Shown here: piece by piece, positions 1-6,115 of the stretch | Position numbering within the stretch: position 1 is the stretch's first letter | Layout: each line of letters starts with the position of its first letter | Assembly (NCBI GenBank): GCA_003133265.1 | Contig: PKWQ01000162.1 | Location: 1-6,695, forward strand | Direction: 5' to 3' | Length of the DNA: 6,695 bases | DNA from: Acetobacteraceae bacterium | Lineage (GTDB): Bacteria; Pseudomonadota; Alphaproteobacteria; Acetobacterales; Acetobacteraceae | Made by a program: the position numbers and the translations under genes | The notes under the pieces: generated by a model | Databases searched by the model: none | The model's input: only the letters and a program-made list of their open reading frames with translations | Told to the model about the DNA's origin: nothing

Positions 1-45
1 ATAGTCGCCGAAGACGGCAATCGTCACCAGATCGCCGCGCCTCAC
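1..45 (-). CDS. PemK/MazF-like toxin, N-terminal fragment (cut by window edge)
   Basis: Only the first 15 codons are visible, reading MRRGDLVTIAVFGDY from a GTG start before the window ends. The R-R-G-D-L-V opening followed by a G-D-Y motif is the typical N terminus of PemK/MazF-family endoribonuclease toxins, in which the first strand carries RGDhV and a GDYGKPRPA-type loop follows. The start is supported by its position: the GTG shares bases with the antitoxin stop in a GTGA overlap (45-42), the arrangement expected for antitoxin-first type II operons with translational coupling. Such toxins cleave mRNA at short sequences and are held inactive by the partner antitoxin. The family call rests on 15 residues plus context, so completeness, catalytic residues and activity cannot be judged here. 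Confidence 0.6.
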   Translation of the reverse strand, partial: MRRGDLVTIAVFGDY

Positions 46-344
46 GCTTTCCACTCGTCGGCAAAATCGTCGCGGTCGAACTCGGCCTCGATCTCGCGCA
101 TGACGGCGTATTCGTCGCTGTTGGGATCGCGGGCGCGTTCCGCTGCCTCCAGCGATTGCCGGCGCGCGTCAGCCTCGAACGCCCGGCGCTCGCGCTGCTT
201 CACATAGGCGCGCATAAACTCCCGCACCACCTGGGCGGCAGGCTTGTCGGCGGCCTCGGTCGCGGCAGTGAAGGCGGCCTTCAGAGCCGGGTCGATCCGT
301 AGATTGAAACTGGCTTCCTTCGGGTGCTGGCTAGCGCGTGGCAT
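42..344 (-). CDS. Type II antitoxin, ribbon-helix-helix-like
   Basis: A 100-residue protein whose N-terminal part looks like a ribbon-helix-helix (MetJ/Arc, RelB/DinJ-like) DNA-binding domain. A short strand SFNLRID (residues 12-18) is followed by helices covering about 19-31 and 35-50, with a P-A-L-K turn at 19-22. Residues 50-72 are highly charged and helical. The tail (77-98) is rich in Asp and Glu, as expected for a segment that binds and neutralises a basic toxin. The ATG is preceded by GGGAG (356-352) with a 7-nt spacer. The stop overlaps the GTG of the downstream PemK/MazF-like reading frame by 4 nt, so the two are probably coupled. An autoregulated promoter with an operator-like palindrome lies just upstream. 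The antitoxin role is inferred from fold, acidic tail and context; the exact family is uncertain. Confidence 0.75.
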   Translation of the reverse strand: MPRASQHPKEASFNLRIDPALKAAFTAATEAADKPAAQVVREFMRAYVKQRERRAFEADARRQSLEAAERARDPNSDEYAVMREIEAEFDRDDFADEWKA

Positions 345-372
345 GGGGGAACTCCCGTAAGTGCATAATGTG

Positions 373-401
373 ATGATAATGCATATACATAACCCTTACA
401 A
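373..401 (-). promoter_or_regulatory. Candidate sigma70-type promoter of the toxin-antitoxin operon
   Basis: On the minus strand, TTGTAA (401-396, 4/6 match to the -35 consensus) and TATCAT (378-373, 5/6 match to the -10 consensus) are separated by exactly 17 nt. They lie in a markedly AT-rich stretch within otherwise GC-rich DNA. Transcription would start near 366, about 20 nt before the antitoxin ATG and just ahead of its GGGAG site. The assignment is by motif and spacing only. Confidence 0.55.
379..390 (-). promoter_or_regulatory. Operator-like imperfect palindrome in the TA promoter
   Basis: ATGCATATACAT on the plus strand reads ATGTATATGCAT on the minus strand, a 12-bp palindrome with 10 of 12 symmetric positions. 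It sits inside the -35/-10 spacer of the candidate promoter. Ribbon-helix-helix antitoxins usually bind such short inverted repeats as dimers and repress their own operon. A second inverted pair, TGCAT (362-366) and ATGCA (379-383), reaches across the -10 element. Binding is inferred, not shown. Confidence 0.45.
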
Positions 402-429
402 TAACTGCTTGCTTGCCTTACTTACGGCC

Positions 430-1374
430 TCACCGCACCGCCTCGTACCGCCTGAACGGCCCGCGCAGCGCCTCCGGCAGCACCAGCAGCGCACCCGCCA
501 CCGCCAGCAGCACCGCGCGCCGCAGGCTGGGCTTGGCGGCGAAGGAGCACAGCAGCCAGCGCCGCCCCTCCCCCGCTCGGCCGTGGCGGATCAGTTCGCG
601 GCCGACGATCCAGGCGTTCTCGGCTTCCGCGCGCCGCCGGATGGCGGCCAGCCGCGTCGGGCCGAACCGCTCGGCCAGCGCCGGGTTGGCGAAGATCGCC
701 GCCATGCAGGGGCCGAACGCGGCCGGGTCGCTGGCCATGCGCAGATAGGCGCCGGAGCCGCGCTGGCGCACGAACAGCAAGGGCTCGGCTCCCGCCGCCA
801 CGGCGAAGCGGCCAGCAAGCGCGAGCCGCACCCAGTATTCCCAGTCCTCGCCATAGGCGATACCGGCAGAAAACCCGCCCGCCGCCGCCACCGCCGCGCG
901 CCGGATCAGCAGATGCCCGCCATTGGCGAACAGATTGCGTTCCAGCAGCGCGGGCAGGATGTCGCCGGATGGAAACGGGCCGGGGCGGCGCGCGGTCACC
1001 CTGGCACCGTCCTCGGTCATGTAGGCATAGGCGCCATAGGCGGCGACCGCGTCGGACGCGGCCTCCAGCGTACGGACCAGCCGGGCCAGCGCGTCCGGGG
1101 CCAGCACATCGTCCCCGTCCAGGAACAGCACCGCCTCGCCGTCCGCCTCCGCCATCCCTCGGTTGCGCGCCGCCGATACGCCCTGGTTGGTCTGGCGCAG
1201 CAGCCGGACGCGCGGATCGGCGAACCCCGCCACGATCTCCGCCGCCCGGTCGGTGGAGCCGTCGTCCACAACGAGCATCGCCCAGTCCGAGTGGGACTGG
1301 GCGATGACCGAGGCAACCGTGGCGCCGATATAGGCGGCCACGTTATGGGCAGGCGTGACGACCGCGATCCTCAC
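430..1374 (-). CDS. Family 2 glycosyltransferase (GT-A fold)
   Basis: A 314-residue protein with the hallmarks of GT2 enzymes, which transfer a sugar from a nucleotide sugar. The N-terminal strand RIAVVTPAHN (2-11) opens the GT-A nucleotide-binding domain. VVDDGSTD (35-42) is the nucleotide-binding Asp motif, QGVSAARNRG (64-73) is the conserved helix, and FLDGDD (84-89) carries the metal-binding DXD. GEDWEYW (175-181) holds the ED motif that usually supplies the catalytic base. The C-terminal part is basic with a short hydrophobic stretch (about 287-299), perhaps for membrane association; there is no clear full membrane helix or signal peptide. The chosen GTG start gives a complete domain at residue 2, but no good ribosome binding site precedes it; a short CCGC/GCGG inverted repeat (1385-1396) lies upstream. 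It starts 31 nt after grxD. Donor, acceptor and product cannot be deduced. Confidence 0.88.
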   Translation of the reverse strand: MRIAVVTPAHNVAAYIGATVASVIAQSHSDWAMLVVDDGSTDRAAEIVAGFADPRVRLLRQTNQGVSAARNRGMAEADGEAVLFLDGDDVLAPDALARLVRTLEAASDAVAAYGAYAYMTEDGARVTARRPGPFPSGDILPALLERNLFANGGHLLIRRAAVAAAGGFSAGIAYGEDWEYWVRLALAGRFAVAAGAEPLLFVRQRGSGAYLRMASDPAAFGPCMAAIFANPALAERFGPTRLAAIRRRAEAENAWIVGRELIRHGRAGEGRRWLLCSFAAKPSLRRAVLLAVAGALLVLPEALRGPFRRYEAVR

Positions 1375-1405
1375 CCACGCAGAACCGCTGTTGCGGCAGG
1401 CGTGC

Positions 1406-1747
1406 CTATTCGGCGGCGGCTTGGTGCGGGACGTCCTTCTCCGCCAGCAGCGTCTCCAGCTCGCCGGACTGGAACATCTCGGTGATGATGTCGCAGCCGC
1501 CGACGAACTCGCCCTTCACATACAGCTGCGGGATGGTCGGCCAGTTGGAGAACTCCTTGATGCCCTCGCGCAACTCGGCGTCTTCCAGCACGTTGACGGT
1601 CTTGAACGGCACCTTCAGGTGCGTGAGGATCTGCACCACGCGCGCGGAAAAGCCGCACTGCGGGAACATGGCATTCCCCTTCATGTAGAGCATGACGGGG
1701 GCTTCGGTGATCTCGGTCTTGATGCGGTCGAAGACGGGCTGGGTCAT
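1406..1747 (-). CDS. grxD: Monothiol glutaredoxin GrxD (Grx4, CGFS type)
   Basis: A 113-residue single-domain CGFS glutaredoxin. The active-site loop is FPQCGFS (28-34) with Cys31, preceded by the conserved Lys23 of MKG, both used to hold glutathione and a bridging [2Fe-2S] cluster. WPTIPQLYV (69-77) contains the cis-Pro at 73, and GGCDI (83-87) completes the glutathione-binding groove. Length fits the bacterial Grx4 family. These proteins carry and deliver [2Fe-2S] clusters in the cytoplasm rather than acting as general disulfide reductases, often as a heterodimer with a BolA protein. The bolA-family gene lies immediately upstream and its TAG stop overlaps this gene's AGGAG ribosome binding site (1758-1754), with 6 nt to the ATG, so the two are almost certainly co-translated. 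The Ala- and Glu-rich tail after residue 105 is unremarkable. Confidence 0.97.
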   Translation of the reverse strand: MTQPVFDRIKTEITEAPVMLYMKGNAMFPQCGFSARVVQILTHLKVPFKTVNVLEDAELREGIKEFSNWPTIPQLYVKGEFVGGCDIITEMFQSGELETLLAEKDVPHQAAAE

Positions 1748-1756
1748 TGAAGGCTC

Positions 1757-1990
1757 CTATTCGGGTGCGGATGTTTGCAGCGCGAGGGCATGCAATTCGC
1801 CCCCCATGCGGCCGCGCAGGGCGGTGTAGACGATCTGGTGCTGCCTGACGCGGGAGAGGCCGCGGAACTGCTCGGACACGACGGTCGCAGCATAGTGGTC
1901 GCCATCGCCGGCCAAATCCTCGATGGTCACGCTTGCATCCGGCAGCGCTTGCCTGATCAACGCCTCGATCTCACCAGCCACCATCGCCAT
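1757..1990 (-). CDS. bolA: BolA/IbaG-family iron-sulfur protein
   Basis: A 77-residue protein covering just the BolA domain. After an N-terminal helix (about 4-15), the core has DHYAATVVSEQFRGLSRV (31-48), then RQHQIVYTAL (49-58) and the conserved end HALALQT (67-73). His67, in the HAL motif, and His51 are the conserved histidines; one of them should bind the cluster shared with a monothiol glutaredoxin. The length is nearer to short IbaG/BolA2-type proteins than to the ~105-residue E. coli BolA, so the symbol is by family. GGGAG (2002-1998) lies 7 nt before the first ATG and favours it over the ATG two codons later. It lies 47 nt after purL and 9 nt before grxD. Older annotations call such proteins transcriptional regulators, but adjacency to grxD favours an iron-sulfur trafficking role. 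Confidence 0.95.
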   Translation of the reverse strand: MAMVAGEIEALIRQALPDASVTIEDLAGDGDHYAATVVSEQFRGLSRVRQHQIVYTALRGRMGGELHALALQTSAPE

Positions 1991-2021
1991 ACGGTCTCTC
2001 CCTCGCTTCTGCCGCGCCAGC

Positions 2022-2036
2022 CCGCTACCCGAGCGG
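2022..2036 (-). other. Small stem-loop just after the purL stop
   Basis: On the minus strand CCGCT-CGGGT-AGCGG forms a perfect 5-bp stem with a 5-nt loop, beginning one base after the purL TAG. No run of T follows, so it is not a convincing intrinsic terminator. It could protect the 3' end of a processed purL message, or be chance in GC-rich DNA. Confidence 0.3.
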
Positions 2037-2037
2037 C

Positions 2038-4233
2038 CTACGTCCCCATCCAGGAGGGGAAGAACCGCTCATGTGCCGCGCGCAACGCCGTAACCGATAT
2101 GGTTCCGCCATCCGGCAGTGTCAAATCCTGCCCGCCACTTGTTCCGATGCGAACCGCCGCCACCCCCGCCGCCTCGGCGGCGCGCAGCAGCGCCGCGCCC
2201 TCCGGCACCGCCAGCACGTAGCGGCCCTGGTCCTCGCCGAACCAGTAGGCATGGCCGGGGATCTCGCGCGGTCCGGTGGACAGGCGCACGCCGGTGCCGC
2301 CGGCCATCGCCATTTCCGCCACCGCGACCAGCAGCCCGCCATCTGACACGTCGTGGCAGGCCCGCACGTTGCCCGCCAAAATCTGCGCGCGCACGAACTC
2401 GCCGGCTGCCTTCTCGGCCGCCAGATCGACCGGCGGCGGCGCGCCGTCCTCGCGTCCGGCCATCTCGCGCAGCCACAGCGACTGGCCGAGCCAGCCGACG
2501 GTCGCGCCGATCAGCACCAGATCGAGCCACGGCGCGATGGCGATCCCCACCGCCTGCGCGGCGTCTTCCAGCACGCCCAGGCCGCCGATCGCCGGGGTCG
2601 GCAGGATCGCGCGGCCCTCGGTCTCGTTGTAGAGGCTGACATTGCCGCTCACGACCGGGAAATCCAGCACCCGGCAGGCGTCCGACATGCCACGGATGGC
2701 GGCGGCGAACTGGCCCATGATCTCCGGCTTCTCGGGGTTGCCGAAATTCATGTTGTCGGTGATGGCGAGCGGCTTCGCCCCCACCGCGATCAGGTTGCGC
2801 CACGCCTCCGCCACCGCCTGCCGCCCGCCCGCTTCCGGGTCGGCGAGGCAATAGCGCGGCGTGCAGTCGGTGGTCAGCGCCAGCGCCCGCGCGCTGCCGT
2901 CGATCCGCACCACGGCGGCATCGGCGGCGCCGGGGCGCTTCACCGTCTGTCCGCCCACGGTGCTGTCGTACTGGTCCCACACCCAGGCGCGCGAGCAAAG
3001 ATCGGGGCAGGCGATCAGCTTCGCCAGCGCGTCGGCCAGCATCCAGCGATTCTCGACCCGCGCCGGATTGAGCGGCGGCTGCTTGTCGGTCTCGACGGTC
3101 GGGCGGTGATAGAGCGGCGCCTGCTCGGCCAGCGGACCCAGCGGAATGTCCGCCTCCACCACGCCGTTGTGCCGGACCACGATCCGCCCGCTGTCGGTCA
3201 GATGGCCGATGACGGCGAAATCCAGCTCCCATTTCTCGAAGATGGCGCGCGCCACGTCCTCGCGGTCCGGGCGCAGCACCATCAGCATGCGCTCCTGGCT
3301 TTCCGAGAGCATCATCTCGTAGGCGGTCATGCCGGTCTCGCGCTGCGGCACATGATCCAGGTCGAGCTCGATCCCGACCGCGCCCTTGCCAGCCATCTCG
3401 ACCGAGGAGCTGGTCAGGCCGGCGGCGCCCATGTCCTGGATGGCGACGATGGCGTCGGTCGCCATCAGTTCCAGGCAGGCCTCGATCAACAGCTTCTCGG
3501 TGAACGGATCGCCGACCTGCACCGTCGGGCGCTTTTCCTCGGAGTCGGCGGCGAACTCGGCGCTGGCCATGGTCGCGCCATGAATGCCGTCGCGTCCGGT
3601 CTTGGAGCCGACATAGACCACCGGATTGCCGATGCCGGCGGCGGCGCTGAGGAAGATGCGGTCCTTGCGGGCGATGCCGACGGTCATGGCATTGACCAGC
3701 GGGTTGCCGTCATAGGCGGCGTGGAAATTGATCTCCCCGCCCACCGTCGGCACGCCGACGCAATTGCCGTAGCCGCCGATGCCGCGCACCACGCCGTCGA
3801 CGATCGCCTTGGTGCGCGGCGCCTCCGGCCGGCCGAAGCGCAGCGCATTCAGGTTGGCGATCGGCCGCGCGCCCATGGTGAACACGTCGCGCAGGATGCC
3901 GCCGACGCCGGTCGCGGCCCCCTGATAGGGCTCGATGAAGCTCGGGTGGTTGTGGCTCTCCATCTTGAACACGGCGGCGAGCCCGTCACCGATATCCACC
4001 ACGCCGGCGTTCTCGCCCGGTCCATGGATCACCCAGGGCGCGGTGGTCGGCAGCTGCTTCAGCCAGACGCGGGAGGATTTGTAGGAACAATGCTCCGACC
4101 ACATGACGCTGAACACGCCAAGCTCGGTCAGGCTGGGCGTGCGGCCCATGATGTCGAGCACGCGGGCATATTCCTCGGCGGACAGGCCGAATTCGCGGGC
4201 GAGGGTCTGGTCGACCGGCTTGCCCATGCTCAT
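2038..4233 (-). CDS. purL: Phosphoribosylformylglycinamidine synthase, large subunit PurL
   Basis: A 731-residue small-type PurL, the catalytic subunit of FGAM synthase: FGAR + glutamine + ATP gives FGAM in step 4 of purine synthesis. The two PurM-like halves are visible. The first has WSEHCSYKSSR (45-55, with the family's catalytic His48), the ATP/Mg segment ESHNHPS (92-98), GAATGVGGILRD (105-116), GGYGNCVGVP (153-162) and SESQERML (310-317). The second has DNMNFGNPEKPEIMGQF (493-509), VVSGNVSLYNE (527-537) and CHDVSDGGL (626-634). Length fits the ~740-residue Bacillus/Thermotoga-type enzyme that needs separate PurS and PurQ. The reading frame stays open another 202 codons upstream, but that part lies over purQ in another frame. 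The ATG at 4233 overlaps the purQ stop as ATGA, suggesting coupling; an ATG two codons later is possible, and neither has a strong ribosome binding site. Confidence 0.97.
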   Translation of the reverse strand: MSMGKPVDQTLAREFGLSAEEYARVLDIMGRTPSLTELGVFSVMWSEHCSYKSSRVWLKQLPTTAPWVIHGPGENAGVVDIGDGLAAVFKMESHNHPSFIEPYQGAATGVGGILRDVFTMGARPIANLNALRFGRPEAPRTKAIVDGVVRGIGGYGNCVGVPTVGGEINFHAAYDGNPLVNAMTVGIARKDRIFLSAAAGIGNPVVYVGSKTGRDGIHGATMASAEFAADSEEKRPTVQVGDPFTEKLLIEACLELMATDAIVAIQDMGAAGLTSSSVEMAGKGAVGIELDLDHVPQRETGMTAYEMMLSESQERMLMVLRPDREDVARAIFEKWELDFAVIGHLTDSGRIVVRHNGVVEADIPLGPLAEQAPLYHRPTVETDKQPPLNPARVENRWMLADALAKLIACPDLCSRAWVWDQYDSTVGGQTVKRPGAADAAVVRIDGSARALALTTDCTPRYCLADPEAGGRQAVAEAWRNLIAVGAKPLAITDNMNFGNPEKPEIMGQFAAAIRGMSDACRVLDFPVVSGNVSLYNETEGRAILPTPAIGGLGVLEDAAQAVGIAIAPWLDLVLIGATVGWLGQSLWLREMAGREDGAPPPVDLAAEKAAGEFVRAQILAGNVRACHDVSDGGLLVAVAEMAMAGGTGVRLSTGPREIPGHAYWFGEDQGRYVLAVPEGAALLRAAEAAGVAAVRIGTSGGQDLTLPDGGTISVTALRAAHERFFPSWMGT

Positions 4234-4934
4234 GCCGCCCGCAGCGGGGTGAACGCGGCGGCGAGGCCGTCGAACAGCGGCTTGCCGTCGATGCCGCCCA
4301 TCAGCGGGTCGACCAGATCCTCGGGATGCGGCATCAGACCGAGCACGCGTAGGTTGGGGCTGTAGATGCCGGCGATGTTGCGCTGCGAGCCATTGCGGTT
4401 GGCCTCCGGCGTGATCTCGCCATTGGGCATGGCGTAGCGGAAGGCGACAAGCCCCTCGCCTTCCAGCCGGTCCAGTGTGTGCGTGTCGGCGAAGTAGTTG
4501 CCGTCGCCATGCGCCATCAGGGCGCGGAAGATGTCGCCACGGCGGTAGCCGCTGGCGAACACGGTATCGGCCCGCTCGACCCGGAGATGACAATCCATCG
4601 ACAGGAAGCGCAGCGAGGCGTTGCGCAGCAGCGCGCCGGGCAGGATGCCGGCCTCGGTCAATATCTGGAACCCGTTGCACACAGCCAGCACGTAGCCGCC
4701 CTGGGCCGCGAACGCCCGCACCGCGCCCATCACCGGCGACTGCGCCGCCATGGCGCCGCAGCGCAAATAGTCGCCGTGGCTGAACCCGCCGGGCAGCACG
4801 ACCAGGTCCAGGCCCGAAAGATCGGTTTCCTGATGCCACACCATGCGCGGCTTGGCGCCCGATGCCAGTTCCAGCGCGATCGCCATATCGCGCTCGCGGT
4901 TGATCCCGGGGAAAACGACGATACCAGCCTTCAT
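4230..4934 (-). CDS. purQ: Phosphoribosylformylglycinamidine synthase, glutaminase subunit PurQ
   Basis: A 234-residue class I glutamine amidotransferase that frees ammonia from glutamine for PurL. VVFPGINRERD (6-16) opens the domain and LPGGFSHGDYLRCGA (47-61) forms the oxyanion/glutamine region. The nucleophile Cys86 is in AVCNGFQIL (84-92), and GLMPHPE (199-205) supplies His203 and Glu205, so the catalytic triad is intact. NGSQRNIAGI (181-190) is the usual approach to the C terminus. Length matches stand-alone PurQ. An ATG seven codons upstream (4955) would add MHEERAR, but the family begins at the MKAGIVVFPG methionine, which has GAGGAA at a suitable distance; I chose that start. It lies 75 nt after purS and overlaps purL by 4 nt. 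Confidence 0.96.
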   Translation of the reverse strand: MKAGIVVFPGINRERDMAIALELASGAKPRMVWHQETDLSGLDLVVLPGGFSHGDYLRCGAMAAQSPVMGAVRAFAAQGGYVLAVCNGFQILTEAGILPGALLRNASLRFLSMDCHLRVERADTVFASGYRRGDIFRALMAHGDGNYFADTHTLDRLEGEGLVAFRYAMPNGEITPEANRNGSQRNIAGIYSPNLRVLGLMPHPEDLVDPLMGGIDGKPLFDGLAAAFTPLRAA

Positions 4935-4943
4935 GCGCGCGCG

Positions 4944-4949
4944 TTCCTC
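4944..4949 (-). promoter_or_regulatory. Ribosome binding site deciding the purQ start
   Basis: GAGGAA on the minus strand ends 9 nt before the ATG at 4934. The upstream in-frame ATG at 4955 lies before this site, so the site supports the shorter PurQ, in agreement with family N termini. Confidence 0.6.
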
Positions 4950-4959
4950 ATGCACACTA

Positions 4960-4996
4960 CTCCCGTCCGATGGGAGAGATGTATATGAGGCTCTCC
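4960..4996 (-). promoter_or_regulatory. Two competing hairpins in the purS-purQ spacer
   Basis: In the minus-strand RNA three complementary segments follow each other: GGAGAG (4996-4991), CUCUCCC (4978-4972) and GGGAG (4964-4960). The middle segment can pair with the first (6 bp, 12-nt loop) or with the third (5 bp, 7-nt loop), but not fully with both. No U tract follows, so this is not an ordinary terminator. It lies between the purS stop and the purQ ribosome binding site and could tune purQ-purL expression or RNA processing. Function is inference only. Confidence 0.35.
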
Positions 4997-5009
4997 TGCT
5001 GTTTTACGC

Positions 5010-5252
5010 CTACCCATCCACCGATACCCGGAAGCTTTCGATCACGGAGTTGGCGAGCAGCTTGCGCGCCATCTCCTCGGCCTGGGCGCGCGCCTTGGCC
5101 GGGTCGGTCTCGGCGAGTTCCAGCTCGATCACCTTGCCCGCGCGCACCTCGCCGACGCCGGTGAAGCCGAGCGTGCCCAGCGCGTGCCCGATCGCCTTGC
5201 CCTGCGGATCGAGCACCCCGGTTTTCAACATGACGGTGACCGTTGCTTTCAT
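5010..5252 (-). CDS. purS: Phosphoribosylformylglycinamidine synthase subunit PurS
   Basis: An 80-residue PurS, the small non-catalytic subunit that forms a dimer and bridges PurL and PurQ in the FGAM synthase complex, helping ammonia pass from one to the other. The N-terminal strand MKATVTVMLKTGVLDPQG (1-18), the helix HALGTLGF (23-30), the strand GEVRAGKVIELEL (34-46) and the helix AKARAQAEEMARKLLAN (52-68), ending in VIESFRVSV (70-78), follow the family pattern throughout, at the usual ~80-residue length. The start lies 13 nt after the purC stop. The ribosome binding site is weak (TAGG about 8 nt before the ATG), which fits co-translation with purC. Its place ahead of purQ and purL matches the three-gene FGAM synthase of Gram-positives, archaea and Alphaproteobacteria. 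Confidence 0.96.
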   Translation of the reverse strand: MKATVTVMLKTGVLDPQGKAIGHALGTLGFTGVGEVRAGKVIELELAETDPAKARAQAEEMARKLLANSVIESFRVSVDG

Positions 5253-5265
5253 TGCCCAAACCTAA

Positions 5266-6030
5266 TCACTGCATCGTCTCCGGGCCCTTCATGTCGCGCG
5301 TGCCGGCTTCGGGCAGGATGCCGAGGCGCTTGGCCACTTCCTGGTAGGCTTCCTCGACCTTGCCCATGTCGCGGCGGAAGCGGTCCTTGTCCATCTTCTC
5401 GTTGGTCTTGGAGTCCCACAGCCGGCAATTGTCCGGGCTGATCTCGTCGGCCAGCACGATCCGCATTTCCTCGTTTTCCCACAGCCGGCCGAACTCCAGC
5501 TTGAAGTCGACCAGGGTGATGCCGACGCCGAGGAACAATCCGGTCAGGAAGTCGTTGATCCGCAGCGTCAGGGCGACGATGTCGTCCATGTCGGCTGTGC
5601 CGGCCCAGCCGAAGGCGGTGATGTGCTCCTCAGCCACCATCGGGTCCTGCAACGCGTCATTCTTATAATAGTACTCGATGATCGAGCGCGGCAGCCGGGT
5701 GCCTTCGGGAATGCCGAGGCGCTGCGACAGGCTGCCGGCGGCGACATTGCGGACGACCACCTCCAGCGGGATGATCTCCACCTCGCGGATCAGCTGCTCG
5801 CGCATGTTCAGCCGGCGGACGAAATGCGTCGGGATGCCGATCTCGCCCAGGCGCAGCATCAAATATTCGCTGATGCGATTGTTCAGCACGCCCTTGCCGG
5901 TGATCGTGCCTTTCTTCTGCGCGTTGAAGGCGGTGGCATCGTCCTTGAAATACTGCACGAGCGTGCCGGGCTCCGGTCCCTCGAACAGGATCTTTGCCTT
6001 TCCTTCGTAAAGCTGGCGGCGCCGGGCCAT
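5266..6030 (-). CDS. purC: SAICAR synthase PurC
   Basis: A 254-residue phosphoribosylaminoimidazole-succinocarboxamide synthase, which joins CAIR and aspartate using ATP to give SAICAR. The N terminus LYEGKAKILFE (7-17) is the family ATP-binding loop. FKDDATAFNAQKKG (28-41) and KGVLNNRISEYL (46-57) follow, then EVVVRNVAAGS (90-100) and RLGIPEGT (104-111), which belong to the CAIR-binding site. LVDFKLEFG (173-181) and LADEISPDNCRLWD (193-206) carry the metal- and ATP-site residues. Length is within the bacterial range. The frame stays open 45 codons upstream, but that stretch is Pro/Arg-rich without family similarity, and AGGGGA sits 6 nt before the ATG at 6030, so this start is preferred. It is the first purine gene after a 148-nt gap and probably the head of the operon. 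Confidence 0.97.
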   Translation of the reverse strand: MARRRQLYEGKAKILFEGPEPGTLVQYFKDDATAFNAQKKGTITGKGVLNNRISEYLMLRLGEIGIPTHFVRRLNMREQLIREVEIIPLEVVVRNVAAGSLSQRLGIPEGTRLPRSIIEYYYKNDALQDPMVAEEHITAFGWAGTADMDDIVALTLRINDFLTGLFLGVGITLVDFKLEFGRLWENEEMRIVLADEISPDNCRLWDSKTNEKMDKDRFRRDMGKVEEAYQEVAKRLGILPEAGTRDMKGPETMQ

Positions 6031-6036
6031 GACGGT

Positions 6037-6042
6037 TCCCCT
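6037..6042 (-). promoter_or_regulatory. Ribosome binding site deciding the purC start
   Basis: AGGGGA on the minus strand lies 6 nt before the ATG at 6030 and selects the 254-residue PurC over longer in-frame versions. Confidence 0.65.
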
Positions 6043-6050
6043 TTCGCGAT

Positions 6051-6067
6051 CCCGGCCAATGACCGGG
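6051..6067 (-). promoter_or_regulatory. Stem-loop in the purC leader
   Basis: The minus-strand RNA CCCGGUC-AUU-GGCCGGG forms a 7-bp stem with one G-U pair and a 3-nt loop, ending 8 nt before the purC ribosome binding site. No U tract follows, so termination is unlikely. It may affect message stability or ribosome access. It does not match a purine riboswitch that I can recognise. Confidence 0.35.
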
Positions 6068-6109
6068 GCGCGGCAATGCTGCCCGCACCCGGACGGGGGC
6101 GGCGGGCGG

Positions 6110-6115
6110 GGTATA
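6110..6115 (-). promoter_or_regulatory. Possible -10 element of a purC promoter
   Basis: TATACC within GCTGCTATACC on the minus strand resembles alphaproteobacterial -10 elements and is the only AT-containing hexamer of that kind in a GC-rich gap. Transcription would start near 6103, giving a leader of about 70 nt. No good -35 lies at 16-18 nt (TGGCGG at 17 nt is poor), so the call is tentative. Confidence 0.3.

Noticed and set aside
361..1485. A 374-codon open frame on the plus strand opposite the glycosyltransferase
   Set aside because: Low-complexity Arg/Ala/Gly/Pro translation opposite a gene with clear GT2 motifs; a shadow of GC-rich codons.
2022..2036. Intrinsic terminator after purL
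   Set aside because: The stem is only 5 bp and the minus strand continues GC-rich without a T run.
2353..4365. A 670-codon open frame on the plus strand opposite purL and the end of purQ
   Set aside because: It is antisense to well-supported purL and purQ. Its composition (His, Arg, Ala and Gly rich) is that of a GC-rich shadow frame, with no domain motif.
4234..4839. A 202-codon N-terminal extension of PurL
   Set aside because: It overlaps purQ in another frame, reads as Arg/Pro/Ala-rich shadow sequence, and PurL family members begin near the ATGA overlap.
4979..5008. A promoter for purQL using TATACA (4985-4980) as -10
   Set aside because: The hexamer matches only 4/6 and the position 17 nt upstream (CGTAAA) bears no resemblance to a -35 element; the AT content is better explained as the loop of the hairpin.
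4957..5259. Alternative 100-codon minus-strand frame covering purS
   Set aside because: It is a shifted frame over purS; the purS frame matches the whole family pattern and this one does not.
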